Shown here piece after piece: positions 1 to 6,853 of a stretch of DNA of 27,059 nucleotides. The stretch is from NCBI GenBank assembly GCA_902464965.1, contig CABQLI010000022.1:1-27059 (forward strand), in the 5' to 3' direction. This stretch comes from an uncultured Collinsella sp. (GTDB taxonomy: Bacteria; Actinomycetota; Coriobacteriia; Coriobacteriales; Coriobacteriaceae). Position numbers and translations under genes: made by a program. The notes under the pieces are model-generated. The model was not told the origin of the DNA, made no database searches, and saw only the letters and a program-made list of their open reading frames with translations. How positions within the stretch are numbered: position 1 is the first letter of the stretch; every line of letters begins with the position of its first letter.

Positions 1-784
1 AGTGGCCCGAGGTCTTCCACAGCTGCTTGTTCATGATGAGCGGCGTGGAAATCTCCACGTAGCCGGCCTTGTGATGGATCTCGCGCCAGTAGTCCAGCAG
101 CGTGTTCTTAAGGATCATGCCGTTGGGCAGGAAGAACGGAAAGCCAGGGGCCTCATCGCGCATCATAAAGAGGTCCATCTCGCGGCCGATCTTGCGGTGA
201 TCGCGCTTCTTGGCCTCCTCCAGCATGTGCATGTGCTCGTCGAGCTCTTCCTTGGTGGCAAAGGCGACGCCGTTGATGCGGGTGAGCATCTTGTTGTCCT
301 TGTCGCCCTTCCAGTAAGCGCCCGAGACGCCGGTGAGCTTAAAGGCCTTGAGGGCCTTGGTGTAGCAGATGTGGGGGCCGACGCACATGTCAATGTAGTC
401 GCCCTGCTGGTAGAAGGTGATGCGGGCGTCGTCGTCCAGGTCGCCGATGTGCTCGACCTTGTACTTCTCGCCGCGCTCCTCCATAAGGGCGATGGCCTCG
501 GCGCGGGGCTTCTCGTACACGGAGAACTTGAGGTTCTCCTTGACGATCTTCTTCATCTCGGCCTCGATCGCGGGGAAATCGTCCTCGCTGATCTTGACGC
601 CCTCGGGCAGGTCGACGTCGTAGTAGAAGCCGTTGTCGGTCGCGGGGCCGTAGGCAAAGTCGGCCTGGGGGTACAGGCGCTTGATGGCCTGCGCCATGAT
701 GTGCGCGGCAGAGTGGCGGATGACGTGCGTGACCTCGTCCTGCGGGAGCTCGGCCACCGAACCGTCATTGTAGAGTGCCTTCAT
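1..784 (-). CDS. thrS: Threonyl-tRNA synthetase, 5' part (cut by window edge)
   Basis: Charges tRNA-Thr in the cytosol. 261 codons are present; the catalytic core and anticodon-binding domain lie beyond position 1. Reading the minus strand from the ATG at 782-784, the editing-domain motif HSAAH is at residues 24-28, followed by YGPATDNGFYYD and later DMCVGPH, matching the editing-site His and Cys of bacterial ThrS. The visible part ends in the class II motif 1 region (STPLIMNKQLWKTSGH). The start is set by an AGGAG at 796-800, 11 nt upstream. Only about 21 residues precede IRHSAAH, whereas E. coli ThrS has about 70, so the N-terminal TGS (N1) domain is missing. A consensus-like promoter lies just upstream. 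The family assignment is secure; the absence of TGS depends on the start, which the ribosome-binding site supports. Confidence 0.95.
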   Translation of the reverse strand, partial: MKALYNDGSVAELPQDEVTHVIRHSAAHIMAQAIKRLYPQADFAYGPATDNGFYYDVDLPEGVKISEDDFPAIEAEMKKIVKENLKFSVYEKPRAEAIALMEERGEKYKVEHIGDLDDDARITFYQQGDYIDMCVGPHICYTKALKAFKLTGVSGAYWKGDKDNKMLTRINGVAFATKEELDEHMHMLEEAKKRDHRKIGREMDLFMMRDEAPGFPFFLPNGMILKNTLLDYWREIHHKAGYVEISTPLIMNKQLWKTSGH

Positions 785-853
785 GTGTATGTTTTCTCCT
801 CTCGGATGCCTGATGCAAGTGCGCGCGATGCGCTCGGCGTTTTAACTTGCATC

Positions 854-881
854 ATTATAGGCAGGTTGCCTTGGTATACAA
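854..881 (-). promoter_or_regulatory. Likely sigma-70 promoter of thrS
   Basis: On the minus strand there is a perfect TATAAT at 854-859, 16 nt from TTGTAT at 876-881 (three of six match the -35 consensus). Transcription would start near 847, giving a leader of about 60 nt before the thrS ATG. A 10-bp inverted repeat (TGATGCAAGT at 811-820, ACTTGCATCA at 845-854) overlaps the edge of the -10 box and the expected start, so it could be an operator or a leader stem. No T-box motif is visible. Confidence 0.6.
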
Positions 882-882
882 G

Positions 883-913
883 CGCCCGCCGCACCTTAAT
901 GGCACGGCGGGCG
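883..913 (-). terminator. Hairpin between the zinc-ribbon gene and thrS
   Basis: Perfect 9-bp GC arms, CGCCCGCCG (883-891) and CGGCGGGCG (905-913), enclose a 13-nt loop. It sits downstream of the 1003-1434 gene and directly next to the -35 box of thrS. On the minus strand it is followed only by CTTGTATACC, a poor U tract, so a terminator or insulator role is tentative. Confidence 0.4.
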
Positions 914-1002
914 ATTTTCTACGCATGCTTCATCGTGTGGGCGGGGTGCGCATGTGGCTTGCGGCGTGCCCGCAGCTTGCGGCCGGCCCGGCGATGGATG
1001 CG

Positions 1003-1434
1003 TTACTGGATGCGAGTTCGGCAGTAGGGGCAGACCTTCCAGTGCGCATCGAGCGGGCGATGGCAGCTGGGGCAGACGTTGCGAACCTGAGTGTCGCACA
1101 CCGGGCAGACGACGAAGTCCTTCTCGATGGGGGCGCCGCACTGCGGGCAGGTGCCGTACTGGGCAAGCTGGCGCTCGCGCAGGGCCATGTCCAGCTCCTG
1201 CTCCTCGCGGTCGGACGCGTAGGAGTGCGGACGCAGGACCAGGTAGGCAATGAGGCCCACAAACGGGATGAGGGCGATGATGCCCCATGCCACGTAGGCG
1301 CTGGCGCCGCGGCGGCGAGCGTCGATGAACACATAGACGACCGACAGCACATACAGGGCGATGATAAAGCCAACAAAGGCATAGACGACGCCCATAAGCT
1401 GCGGCGACATGAGCTCGGAGATGTACTTGGACAT
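1003..1434 (-). CDS. Small membrane protein with double zinc ribbon
   Basis: 143-residue protein of unknown specific function. Two hydrophobic segments (about residues 14-37 and 46-68) form a membrane hairpin resembling the PLDc_N-type two-helix domain. The cytosolic C-terminal third carries four CxxC knuckles (CPQC, CPVC, CPSC, CPYC) that pair into two zinc ribbons. A charged segment rich in Glu and Arg links the two parts. The ATG at 1432-1434 is preceded by an AAAGG ribosome-binding site. It lies upstream of thrS on the same strand but is separated from it by a GC hairpin and a thrS promoter, so it is probably its own unit. Proteins of this layout are annotated only as zinc-ribbon domain-containing; no ligand can be proposed. 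Confidence 0.8.
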   Translation of the reverse strand: MSKYISELMSPQLMGVVYAFVGFIIALYVLSVVYVFIDARRRGASAYVAWGIIALIPFVGLIAYLVLRPHSYASDREEQELDMALRERQLAQYGTCPQCGAPIEKDFVVCPVCDTQVRNVCPSCHRPLDAHWKVCPYCRTRIQ

Positions 1435-1533
1435 TACGGGTACCTTTCGGAATATTTACAGTCCGGTCAAGTTTACCACGGGGTTTGTTTATATGGGACC
1501 ACGGCTAGGGGCGGGGCTGGTGCGGACACAAAC

Positions 1534-1751
1534 ATCTCAATCTGTAACAGGTGGGAGCGGAAACCGGTCCTAACTGTTACAGAACGAGACAAACGGGTGC
1601 GCCGCCAGACTAACGTCTCGATCTGTAACATCTGGAACCCAAATCATCAGCTAACTGTTACAGATTGAGACAAAGGAAAACGTCCAGACCGAATGTCTCA
1701 ATCTGTAACAGCTACTCTGCAAAACCAGCCCCAGATGTTACAGATCGAGAC
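1534..1751. repeat. Array of six alternating 16-nt repeats (three inverted pairs)
   Basis: The 16-mer GTCTCRATCTGTAACA and its reverse complement alternate six times: 1534-1549 (+), 1575-1590 (-), 1615-1630 (+), 1656-1671 (-), 1695-1710 (+), 1736-1751 (-). The gap inside each of the three pairs is exactly 25 nt, and the gaps between pairs are 24 and 23 nt. Repeat starts are therefore 39-41 nt apart. The gap sequences are essentially unique. Every minus-oriented copy is followed by AAA. Each pair could fold as a 57-nt hairpin. Pair 1 has three mismatches, pair 2 has one G-U wobble and pair 3 has one A-C mismatch. The array occupies the divergent intergenic region between the zinc-ribbon gene and the GlpA-like gene. 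Its function is unknown. Confidence 0.9.
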
Positions 1752-1888
1752 AAATCTCCGACACGAGGGACGGCAGACGAGGTTGTCGACGTTGCCGGGT
1801 CTCCCCTCGCCTGCCGTTGGCGGGTGTTGCGGGGCTGTTCGCCGCATTGCCGCCGCGCTGGGGGCACGCAGACCGTAGGATGGTCTTA

Positions 1889-1903
1889 TTGACAGCCTGT
1901 CAA
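1889..1903 (+). promoter_or_regulatory. Operator-like palindrome before the GlpA-like gene
   Basis: TTGACAG-C-CTGTCAA is a perfect 7-bp inverted repeat around one central base, ending 17 nt before the GTG start and next to the ribosome-binding site (GGGAGG, 1911-1916). A weak -10-like TAGGAT is at 1876-1881, which would place the transcription start on the palindrome. Repressor binding is an inference; the symmetry is plain. Confidence 0.4.
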
Positions 1904-1920
1904 CTCGTCCGGGAGGCACT

Positions 1921-3375
1921 GTGGCAGAAACGTTTGATATCGCGATTGTGGGCGCGGGCATCACGGGATGCGCCATCGCGCGGCAGCTCGCACGCTATGA
2001 CCTGTCCATCTGCGTGGTCGAGGCGGCCAACGACATCGCCCTGGGCGCATCGAAGGCAAATGGCGGCCTGGTGCACGCCGGCTACGATCCGGCGCCGGGA
2101 ACCGTAAAGGCACAGGTCAACGCCCGTGGCTGCGAGTTGTACGGTACGTGGGCACAGGAACTGGGCTTTCTGTTCTGCCGCACCGGGTCGATGGTGTTGG
2201 GGTTTAACTACGAAGATCACGCGCACCTGGAGAAGCTGCGCCAGAATGGCCTGGCCAACGGCGTACCCGAGCTGTCGATTATCCGTCCCGACCACATCCA
2301 CGAGCTGGAACCGCGCGCGAGCGATAAGGCGACGTGCGCGTTGTGGTGCCCCTCGACTGGGTTTGTCGACCCGTTTGAGGTTGCCATCGCCGCGCTGGAA
2401 AACGCCGTGGCCAACGGGGTGACGTTTATGCGGTCCGCTCCGGTGGAAGCGATTGAAGTCGCGGGCTCGGGCGACGACGCGCGCTTTACGCTGGCGACGC
2501 CCGTCGGCGATGTGCGTTGCCGCTACCTGATCAATGCCGCGGGCAACGGCGCCGCGGACATCTCGCATATGGCGGGCGCCGAGGAGTTCCAGATGGTCTG
2601 GCGTCAGGGCAACATCGTGGTGCTGGACAAGGAGCCGCGCACGCTCATGCCGCTCTACCCCGTGCCGACGCCGGTGTCGAAAGGCGTTATCGTGACTGGC
2701 ACCGTGCATGGCAACACCGTGATCACCGCCACGGCTGCCGTGCGCGAGCCGGGCGACACGCAGACCTATGCGAGCGATGTGAACGCGCTGCTGACCGGCG
2801 CGCGCAAACTGGTGCCCGATCTGGACACGCGCCGCGTGGTGCGCGCATTTGCCGGCGGGCGCCCGGTCATTCAGGGAACGAACGACTTCTTTATTGGACA
2901 GTCGGCCGTGGTGCCAGGGCTGTTCCAGGCAGCGGGCATTCAGTCGCCGGGCGTGGCGAGCGCGCCGGCAATTGCCGAGCGCATGGAGCTTGTGATGCGC
3001 GAGACGGGCGTGGAGCTGCACGAGCGGGCGGACTGGAACCCAATTCGCCGCGCGCCGGACGACTTTGACCGCGCGCCGCTTACGCGCAAAGAAGAGCTCA
3101 TCGAGTCCGACCCTGCATGGGGGCAGATCGTCTGCCGCTGCGAGACGGTGCCCGAGGCCGAGATTGTGGCCGCGATCAGACGCCGTCCGGGCGCGGTTTC
3201 GGTCGAGGGCGTCAAGCGCCGCTGTCGTGCCGGCATGGGTCGTTGCCAGAGTGGCTTCTGCCAGAGCCGCGTGGTGGCGATTCTTGCCCGCGAGCTGGAC
3301 TGCGACCCCAGCGAGGTATTACTGGAGGACGCCGGCTCCTGGCTGGTCGAGGGACCTTTGAAGGGGGTGCGCTAG
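1921..3375 (+). CDS. FAD-dependent oxidoreductase with C-terminal BFD-type [2Fe-2S] domain (GlpA-like)
   Basis: 484 residues, GTG start with GGGAGG seven bases upstream. An N-terminal FAD-binding Rossmann motif (IVGAGITGCAIA, about residues 9-20) opens a DAO-type domain related to anaerobic glycerol-3-phosphate dehydrogenase GlpA and L-2-hydroxyglutarate oxidases. The last 80 residues hold a BFD-like [2Fe-2S] site with five cysteines (CRCE near 404-406, then CRAGMGRCQSGFC near 434-446). It would oxidise a 2-hydroxyacid or glycerol 3-phosphate and pass electrons through the iron-sulfur centre. The next two genes, a second flavoprotein and DUF1667, form the usual three-gene set; in Firmicutes and Actinobacteria this set often lies near glycerol genes, but no glpK or glpF is in the window. 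The substrate therefore stays open between glycerol 3-phosphate and related compounds. Confidence 0.85.
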   Translation: MAETFDIAIVGAGITGCAIARQLARYDLSICVVEAANDIALGASKANGGLVHAGYDPAPGTVKAQVNARGCELYGTWAQELGFLFCRTGSMVLGFNYEDHAHLEKLRQNGLANGVPELSIIRPDHIHELEPRASDKATCALWCPSTGFVDPFEVAIAALENAVANGVTFMRSAPVEAIEVAGSGDDARFTLATPVGDVRCRYLINAAGNGAADISHMAGAEEFQMVWRQGNIVVLDKEPRTLMPLYPVPTPVSKGVIVTGTVHGNTVITATAAVREPGDTQTYASDVNALLTGARKLVPDLDTRRVVRAFAGGRPVIQGTNDFFIGQSAVVPGLFQAAGIQSPGVASAPAIAERMELVMRETGVELHERADWNPIRRAPDDFDRAPLTRKEELIESDPAWGQIVCRCETVPEAEIVAAIRRRPGAVSVEGVKRRCRAGMGRCQSGFCQSRVVAILARELDCDPSEVLLEDAGSWLVEGPLKGVR

Positions 3376-3376
3376 G

Positions 3377-4772
3377 ATGGCGGAAATCAAATCGAGCGCG
3401 ATTGATTGCGGCGTTGTAGAAGCCGTACAAACGCAAGCCTTCGACGTGGTCGTTATCGGCGGCGGGCCTGCCGGCATGGCGGCTGGCCGCTCATAAGGCC
3501 GGAGCGCGCGTGGCCATCGTGGAGCGCGAGCAGCATCTGGGCGGCATCCTGCGCCAGTGCATCCACCCCGGTTTTGGCCTTTCGCACTTTAAGCAGGAAC
3601 TCACCGGTCCCGAGTACGCCCAACGCTTTATCGACCAGGTGCGCTCGACCGACATTGCGCTGTTCCTGAACAGCATGGTGATTGGGATTGATTCGGGCGA
3701 GGGCGCGGGCGCAGCCGTGAGCGCGTCGGGCGTGAACGAGGCCCCGGGAGCAACCGCAGTCCATACCGTCACGCTCATGAGCCCCGCCGGCATGCTGCAG
3801 CTCACCGGACGCGCGGTCGTCCTTGCCATGGGGTGCCGCGAGCGCACGCGCAGCGAGATCAAGATCCCCGGCAGCCGTCCCGCCGGCGTGTTTACGGCGG
3901 GCCTGGCGCAGCGATACATCAATATCGAAAACCTCAAGCCCGGCTCGCGTGCCGTCATTTTGGGCTCGGGTGACATCGGGCTGATCATGGCACGTCGCTG
4001 CACGCTCGAGGGGATTTCGGTCGAGGGCGTGTACGAGCTCATGCCGTACGCCAACGGTCTGCGCCGCAATGTGAAGAACTGCCTGGACGACTTTGACATT
4101 CCGCTGCACCTGTCCACCACCGTCACACGTGTGATTGGGCGCGACCGAGTTGAGGCCGTCGAGGTAAGCCAGGTCGACGAGCACCTGGCGCCCATTCCAG
4201 GAACCGAGCGCGTTGTTCCGTGCGACACGCTGCTGCTTTCGGTGGGCTTGATTCCCGAAAACGAGCTTTCGGTTGCCGTAGGCGTTGAGCTTGACCCGCG
4301 CACGCGCGGCGCCGTGGTGGACCAGAGCCTGCAGACGGGCGTGCCGGGCATCTTTGCCTGCGGCAATGTGCTGCATGTGCACGACCTAGCCGACAACGTG
4401 ACGACCGAGTCCGAGAGGGCTGGCGCAGCTGCAGCGGCGTACGCGCTGGGGAGCGGTACGGATGCCGACGCGGGTGCCCCGGACGCGAGTTGCGAGCTCA
4501 CGGTCTCCCCTGCCGGCATCGCGGGCTACGCGCTGCCGGGACGCATTACGGCTATGGCGCTCACCAAGCTCAACTTCCGCGTGCGCCGACCCGTCGACGC
4601 CGCCCGCGTGAGGATCTTGACCGACGGCGTGGAACTGTTCGCCGGCAAGGTCCGCGCGTTTAAACCGAGCGTAATGGAAAGCTTCCCTCTGCCGGCGAAG
4701 GTGATTCAGCGCGCACTCGACCTAGGTGCTAGAGAGATTATTCTGTCTGTCGATCCCATTGAGGAGGCATAG
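3377..4772 (+). pseudogene. FAD/NAD-dependent oxidoreductase, frameshifted in the FAD motif
   Basis: Second flavoprotein of the GlpA-like/DUF1667 set (pyridine-nucleotide-disulfide oxidoreductase fold). The ATG at 3377 opens a frame through VVVIGGGPAGMAA that hits TAA at 3494-3496. The remainder continues in another frame from about 3483: LAAHKAGARVAIVERE, then GGILRQCIHPGFG, an NAD-type GSGDIGL motif and an intact C-terminus. Restoring five bases (one and two-thirds GCG units) after 3481 would give the canonical GGGPAGMAAALAAHKAG and a 466-residue protein, so a slippage deletion in a GCG run is the simplest explanation. A restart at the GTG of 3510 would lack the FAD beta-alpha-beta unit. 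The rest of the frame shows no decay, so the lesion is recent or a sequencing/assembly error. The stop overlaps the next gene's ribosome-binding region. Confidence 0.8.
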
Positions 4773-4775
4773 CTC

Positions 4776-5174
4776 ATGAGCACGAACGCGACCGAGACGC
4801 TGCAGTTCAACTGCACCACCTGCCCATCCGAATGCCTCCTGACCGTAGAGGTAGAGCGTGACGCAGACGGCGCCGTGGTAGAGGTGCGCTCCGTAACCGG
4901 CAACAGCTGCCCGCGTGGTGATAAGTTCGCACATCAGGAGCTCACCTGCCCCATGCGCGTGCTCACCACCACCGTGGCCGTATCCGGAGGCGACGAGGCG
5001 TTGCTGCCCGTGCGCACGGCCGAAGCCATCCCGCTGGCGCTCCACGCCCAAGCCATGGACCTTATCCGAGGCCTAGTCGTCAACGCCCCTATCCGCATGG
5101 GCGACGTAGTCCTACCTAACCTCCTAAACACCGGTACCGACCTCATCGCCAGCATGAACATCAACCCAGCCTAA
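4776..5174 (+). CDS. DUF1667 cysteine-rich redox protein
   Basis: 132 residues. Cysteines at 13, 16, 20, 45 and 58 (CTTCPSEC, NSCPRG, LTCP) form the DUF1667 pattern expected to bind a metal or iron-sulfur centre; the C-terminal half (PLALHAQAMDLIRGL, then PIRMGDVVLPNLLNTG) is the typical DUF1667 tail. The family occurs almost always next to the two flavoproteins found here and is thought to be a third subunit or electron carrier of that complex, though its chemistry is not established. The ATG is three bases after the stop of the preceding gene, with GAGGAG at 4761-4766 inside that gene, so it is translationally linked to it. A weak hairpin (about 5186-5212) and a strong palindrome (5235-5301) follow. 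Confidence 0.85.
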   Translation: MSTNATETLQFNCTTCPSECLLTVEVERDADGAVVEVRSVTGNSCPRGDKFAHQELTCPMRVLTTTVAVSGGDEALLPVRTAEAIPLALHAQAMDLIRGLVVNAPIRMGDVVLPNLLNTGTDLIASMNINPA

Positions 5175-5234
5175 ATAGCTAATTTAGCACGGGGCTCTTT
5201 TAACTGCCCCGCCATCCACCCCGCCCTCCTCCGC

Positions 5235-5301
5235 AGTTGCGGTGAAATACGGACTGTTTTATGGCTTCAGGCCGCTAAACAGTCCGTATTTCACCGCAAC
5301 T
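5235..5301. repeat. 67-bp palindromic repeat, copy 1
   Basis: Perfect 25-bp inverted repeat (5235-5259 with 5277-5301) around a 17-nt loop. The arm contains TTGCGGTGAAATACGGACTG. It is followed by TATGAGG, as in copy 3. It lies after the DUF1667 gene and before the M24 peptidase gene. It could act as a terminator stem, but no U tract follows. Short peptides beginning MKYGLFY read from it are artefacts. Confidence 0.9.
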
Positions 5302-5359
5302 TATGAGGGCCGCACGGGATGCAAAGGAATGTCCCGAAGTGCCGGCATAAAAGGAAATT

Positions 5360-5388
5360 CCCTATCTGCCGGGCATGGGATACCATGG
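5360..5388 (+). promoter_or_regulatory. Possible promoter of the M24 peptidase gene
   Basis: TTCCCT (about 5360-5365) and TACCAT (about 5383-5388) are 17 nt apart and lie 26 nt before the ATG. Each matches only part of the consensus, so this is a weak call resting on spacing and position. Confidence 0.3.
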
Positions 5389-5413
5389 TGGCACCCTAGC
5401 GAAAGGACGATGT

Positions 5414-6502
5414 ATGGCACATGTTGATGACCAGCGTGTGGCGCGCGTGCTCGATGCACTCGAGGCTCAGCACCCCGGCGCGCAGCTGCTCGTAAACGAC
5501 CCATGGTCGATCTATTACCTGACCGGCTTTTATGCCGATATGTTCGAGCGTTTTTGCGGTGTGCTGCTCGCACGCGGAAACGAGCCCGTGATCTTGGTCA
5601 ACGCACTGCATCAGCTACCCGAGTATGACAATGCCCGCGTTGCCTACCACACCGATACCGACGTCGTGGCCGACGCCATCGCACGCGAGATCGATCCGAC
5701 CAAACCACTCGGCATCGACACCGTCATGCGCTCCGGCTTTTTGATACCGCTCATGGAGCGACATGCTGCGAGCGAGTTTTTCCTGGGTGACTTTGCCGTC
5801 ACCGCCGCGCGCACCCACAAGGATGCCACCGAGCAGGAGCTCATGCGCGTGTCCTCAGCCGCCAACGACGCCGTGATGGCCGACGCCATCAAGCTCGTTC
5901 ACGAGGGCGTGACGGAGCGCGAAATCGCCGACCAGATGCTCGGCTTGTATCGCAAGCACGGCTGCGAGGGCTTTAGCTTTCCGCCCATCGTGAGCTTTGG
6001 CGCCAACGCCGGCGACCCGCACCACGAACCCGACGATACGGTACTCAAGCGCGGCGACGTGGTGCTGTTCGACATTGGCGGACGCCATCGCAACTACTGT
6101 TCGGACATGACGCGCACGTTCTTTTGGGGCGAGCCGGACGAGGAGACGGCGCGCATCTACGACATCGTGCGCCGTGCCAACGAGGCCGCCGAGGCGCTCA
6201 TCGCACCGGGTGTGCGCATGTGTGAGCTGGACCGCGCCGCGCGCGACGTGATTGAGGATGCGGGCTATGGGCAGTACTTTACGCACCGCCTGGGACACTC
6301 GATCGGCCTGCAAGACCACGAGCCGGGCGACGTCTCACTCGTCAACGAGCAGGTCGTGGAGCCGGGCATGACGTTCTCCATCGAGCCGGGCATCTACCTC
6401 CCCGGCCGCACCGGCGTCCGCATCGAGGACCTAGCCCTGGTGACCGAGAACGGCGTCGAGATTCTCAACGCCTACCCCCACGATCCGCTCCGCCTAGACT
6501 AG
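5414..6502 (+). CDS. M24 family metallopeptidase (Xaa-Pro aminopeptidase/dipeptidase)
   Basis: 362 residues, cytosolic. An N-terminal creatinase-like domain (about 1-135) is followed by the pita-bread catalytic domain. All five metal ligands of the family can be placed: Asp220 (VVLFDIGG), Asp231 (CSDMTRTF), His295 (HRLGHSIGLQDHE), Glu324 (SIEPGIY) and Glu338 (VRIEDL). It should remove N-terminal residues in front of proline or split Xaa-Pro dipeptides with two metal ions. The start at 5414 has AAAGGA at 5402-5407; an in-frame ATG at 5375 has no ribosome-binding site. The gene is monocistronic, between a palindromic repeat and a hairpin plus terminator. Peptidase class is secure; the choice between dipeptidase and aminopeptidase is not. 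Confidence 0.92.
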   Translation: MAHVDDQRVARVLDALEAQHPGAQLLVNDPWSIYYLTGFYADMFERFCGVLLARGNEPVILVNALHQLPEYDNARVAYHTDTDVVADAIAREIDPTKPLGIDTVMRSGFLIPLMERHAASEFFLGDFAVTAARTHKDATEQELMRVSSAANDAVMADAIKLVHEGVTEREIADQMLGLYRKHGCEGFSFPPIVSFGANAGDPHHEPDDTVLKRGDVVLFDIGGRHRNYCSDMTRTFFWGEPDEETARIYDIVRRANEAAEALIAPGVRMCELDRAARDVIEDAGYGQYFTHRLGHSIGLQDHEPGDVSLVNEQVVEPGMTFSIEPGIYLPGRTGVRIEDLALVTENGVEILNAYPHDPLRLD

Positions 6503-6503
6503 C

Positions 6504-6538
6504 CAATGTGACAAAGGGACAGCCCCTTTGTCACATTG
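6504..6538. repeat. Perfect 15-bp hairpin after the M24 peptidase gene
   Basis: CAATGTGACAAAGGG (6504-6518) and its exact complement (6524-6538) enclose a 5-nt loop (ACAGC), starting one base after the peptidase stop codon. No U tract follows on either strand, so it may be an mRNA 3'-end protector or a repeat rather than a complete terminator; the real terminator lies 40 nt further on. Confidence 0.75.
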
Positions 6539-6550
6539 CGATTACGTCGC

Positions 6551-6710
6551 GCCACGAAAACGGCCTATCTACTACGTTTAACCCGCATGGGTCGACCATG
6601 CGGGTCTTTTTTGAAAATCAGCAAGCCGTCTACCTGCGGTTTTGATTTCACGATTTTCCGTGTGGTCGAGGGTAGTCGCCAAAACGTAGTAGATAGCCCC
6701 ATTTCGTGGC
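6551..6710. repeat. 160-bp element with 29-bp terminal inverted repeats
   Basis: The arm 6551-6579 (GCCACGAAA...CTATCTACTACGTTT) pairs with 6682-6710 at 26 of 29 positions. The 102-nt interior holds a terminator-like hairpin (6581-6612) and a second short inverted repeat (GAAAATC 6613-6619, GATTTTC 6652-6658). There is no open frame. It lies between the convergent M24 peptidase and folC genes. It could be a small non-autonomous mobile element or a structured bidirectional terminator. Confidence 0.7.
6581..6612 (+). terminator. Rho-independent terminator of the M24 peptidase gene
   Basis: ACCCGCATGG (6581-6590) and CCATGCGGGT (6596-6605) form a 10-bp stem with a 5-nt loop, followed by CTTTTTT. 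This is the clearest plus-strand terminator in the window and lies about 80 nt after the peptidase stop. Confidence 0.85.
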
Positions 6711-6772
6711 AAGCGAGTCAACTCGGGGCACAGGGCAGCTAAAAAAGCCCCGTCCCAAATAGACTGCTTTTG

Positions 6773-6839
6773 AGTTGCGGTGATATACGGACTGTTTGGG
6801 GCTCCTGGCTTGTAAAACAGTCCGTATTTCACCGCAACT
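6773..6839. repeat. 67-bp palindromic repeat, copy 2
   Basis: 25-nt arms (6773-6797 and 6815-6839, one mismatch) around a 17-nt loop, same family as the copies at 5235 and 19090. It ends 14 nt beyond the 3' end of the minus-strand folC gene, so it would be the first structure in the folC 3' untranslated region. It is followed by TGAGG on the plus strand. Confidence 0.9.
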
Positions 6840-6853
6840 GCTGAGGGGATGGG

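Larger units (their letters stand above)
1435..1920. other. Divergent intergenic region without a gene
   Basis: These 486 nt separate the minus-strand zinc-ribbon gene from the plus-strand redox cluster, so promoters for both should lie here. Besides the 16-nt repeat array, there is an imperfect 13-bp inverted repeat (1770-1782 with 1805-1817, one mismatch, 22-nt loop) and a small palindrome just before the downstream gene. Short open frames cross the repeats but have no ribosome-binding sites and simply translate the repeated 16-mer. Confidence 0.75.

Noticed and set aside
1534..1751. CRISPR array
   Set aside because: Repeats are only 16 nt, alternate in orientation, and no cas gene is present; the regular spacers alone are not enough.
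5375..5413. Upstream start for the M24 peptidase
   Set aside because: The in-frame ATG at 5375 has no ribosome-binding site and overlaps the probable promoter; AAAGGA precedes the ATG at 5414.
6551..6710. Insertion sequence
   Set aside because: It has terminal inverted repeats but no transposase, and I could not identify target-site duplications.
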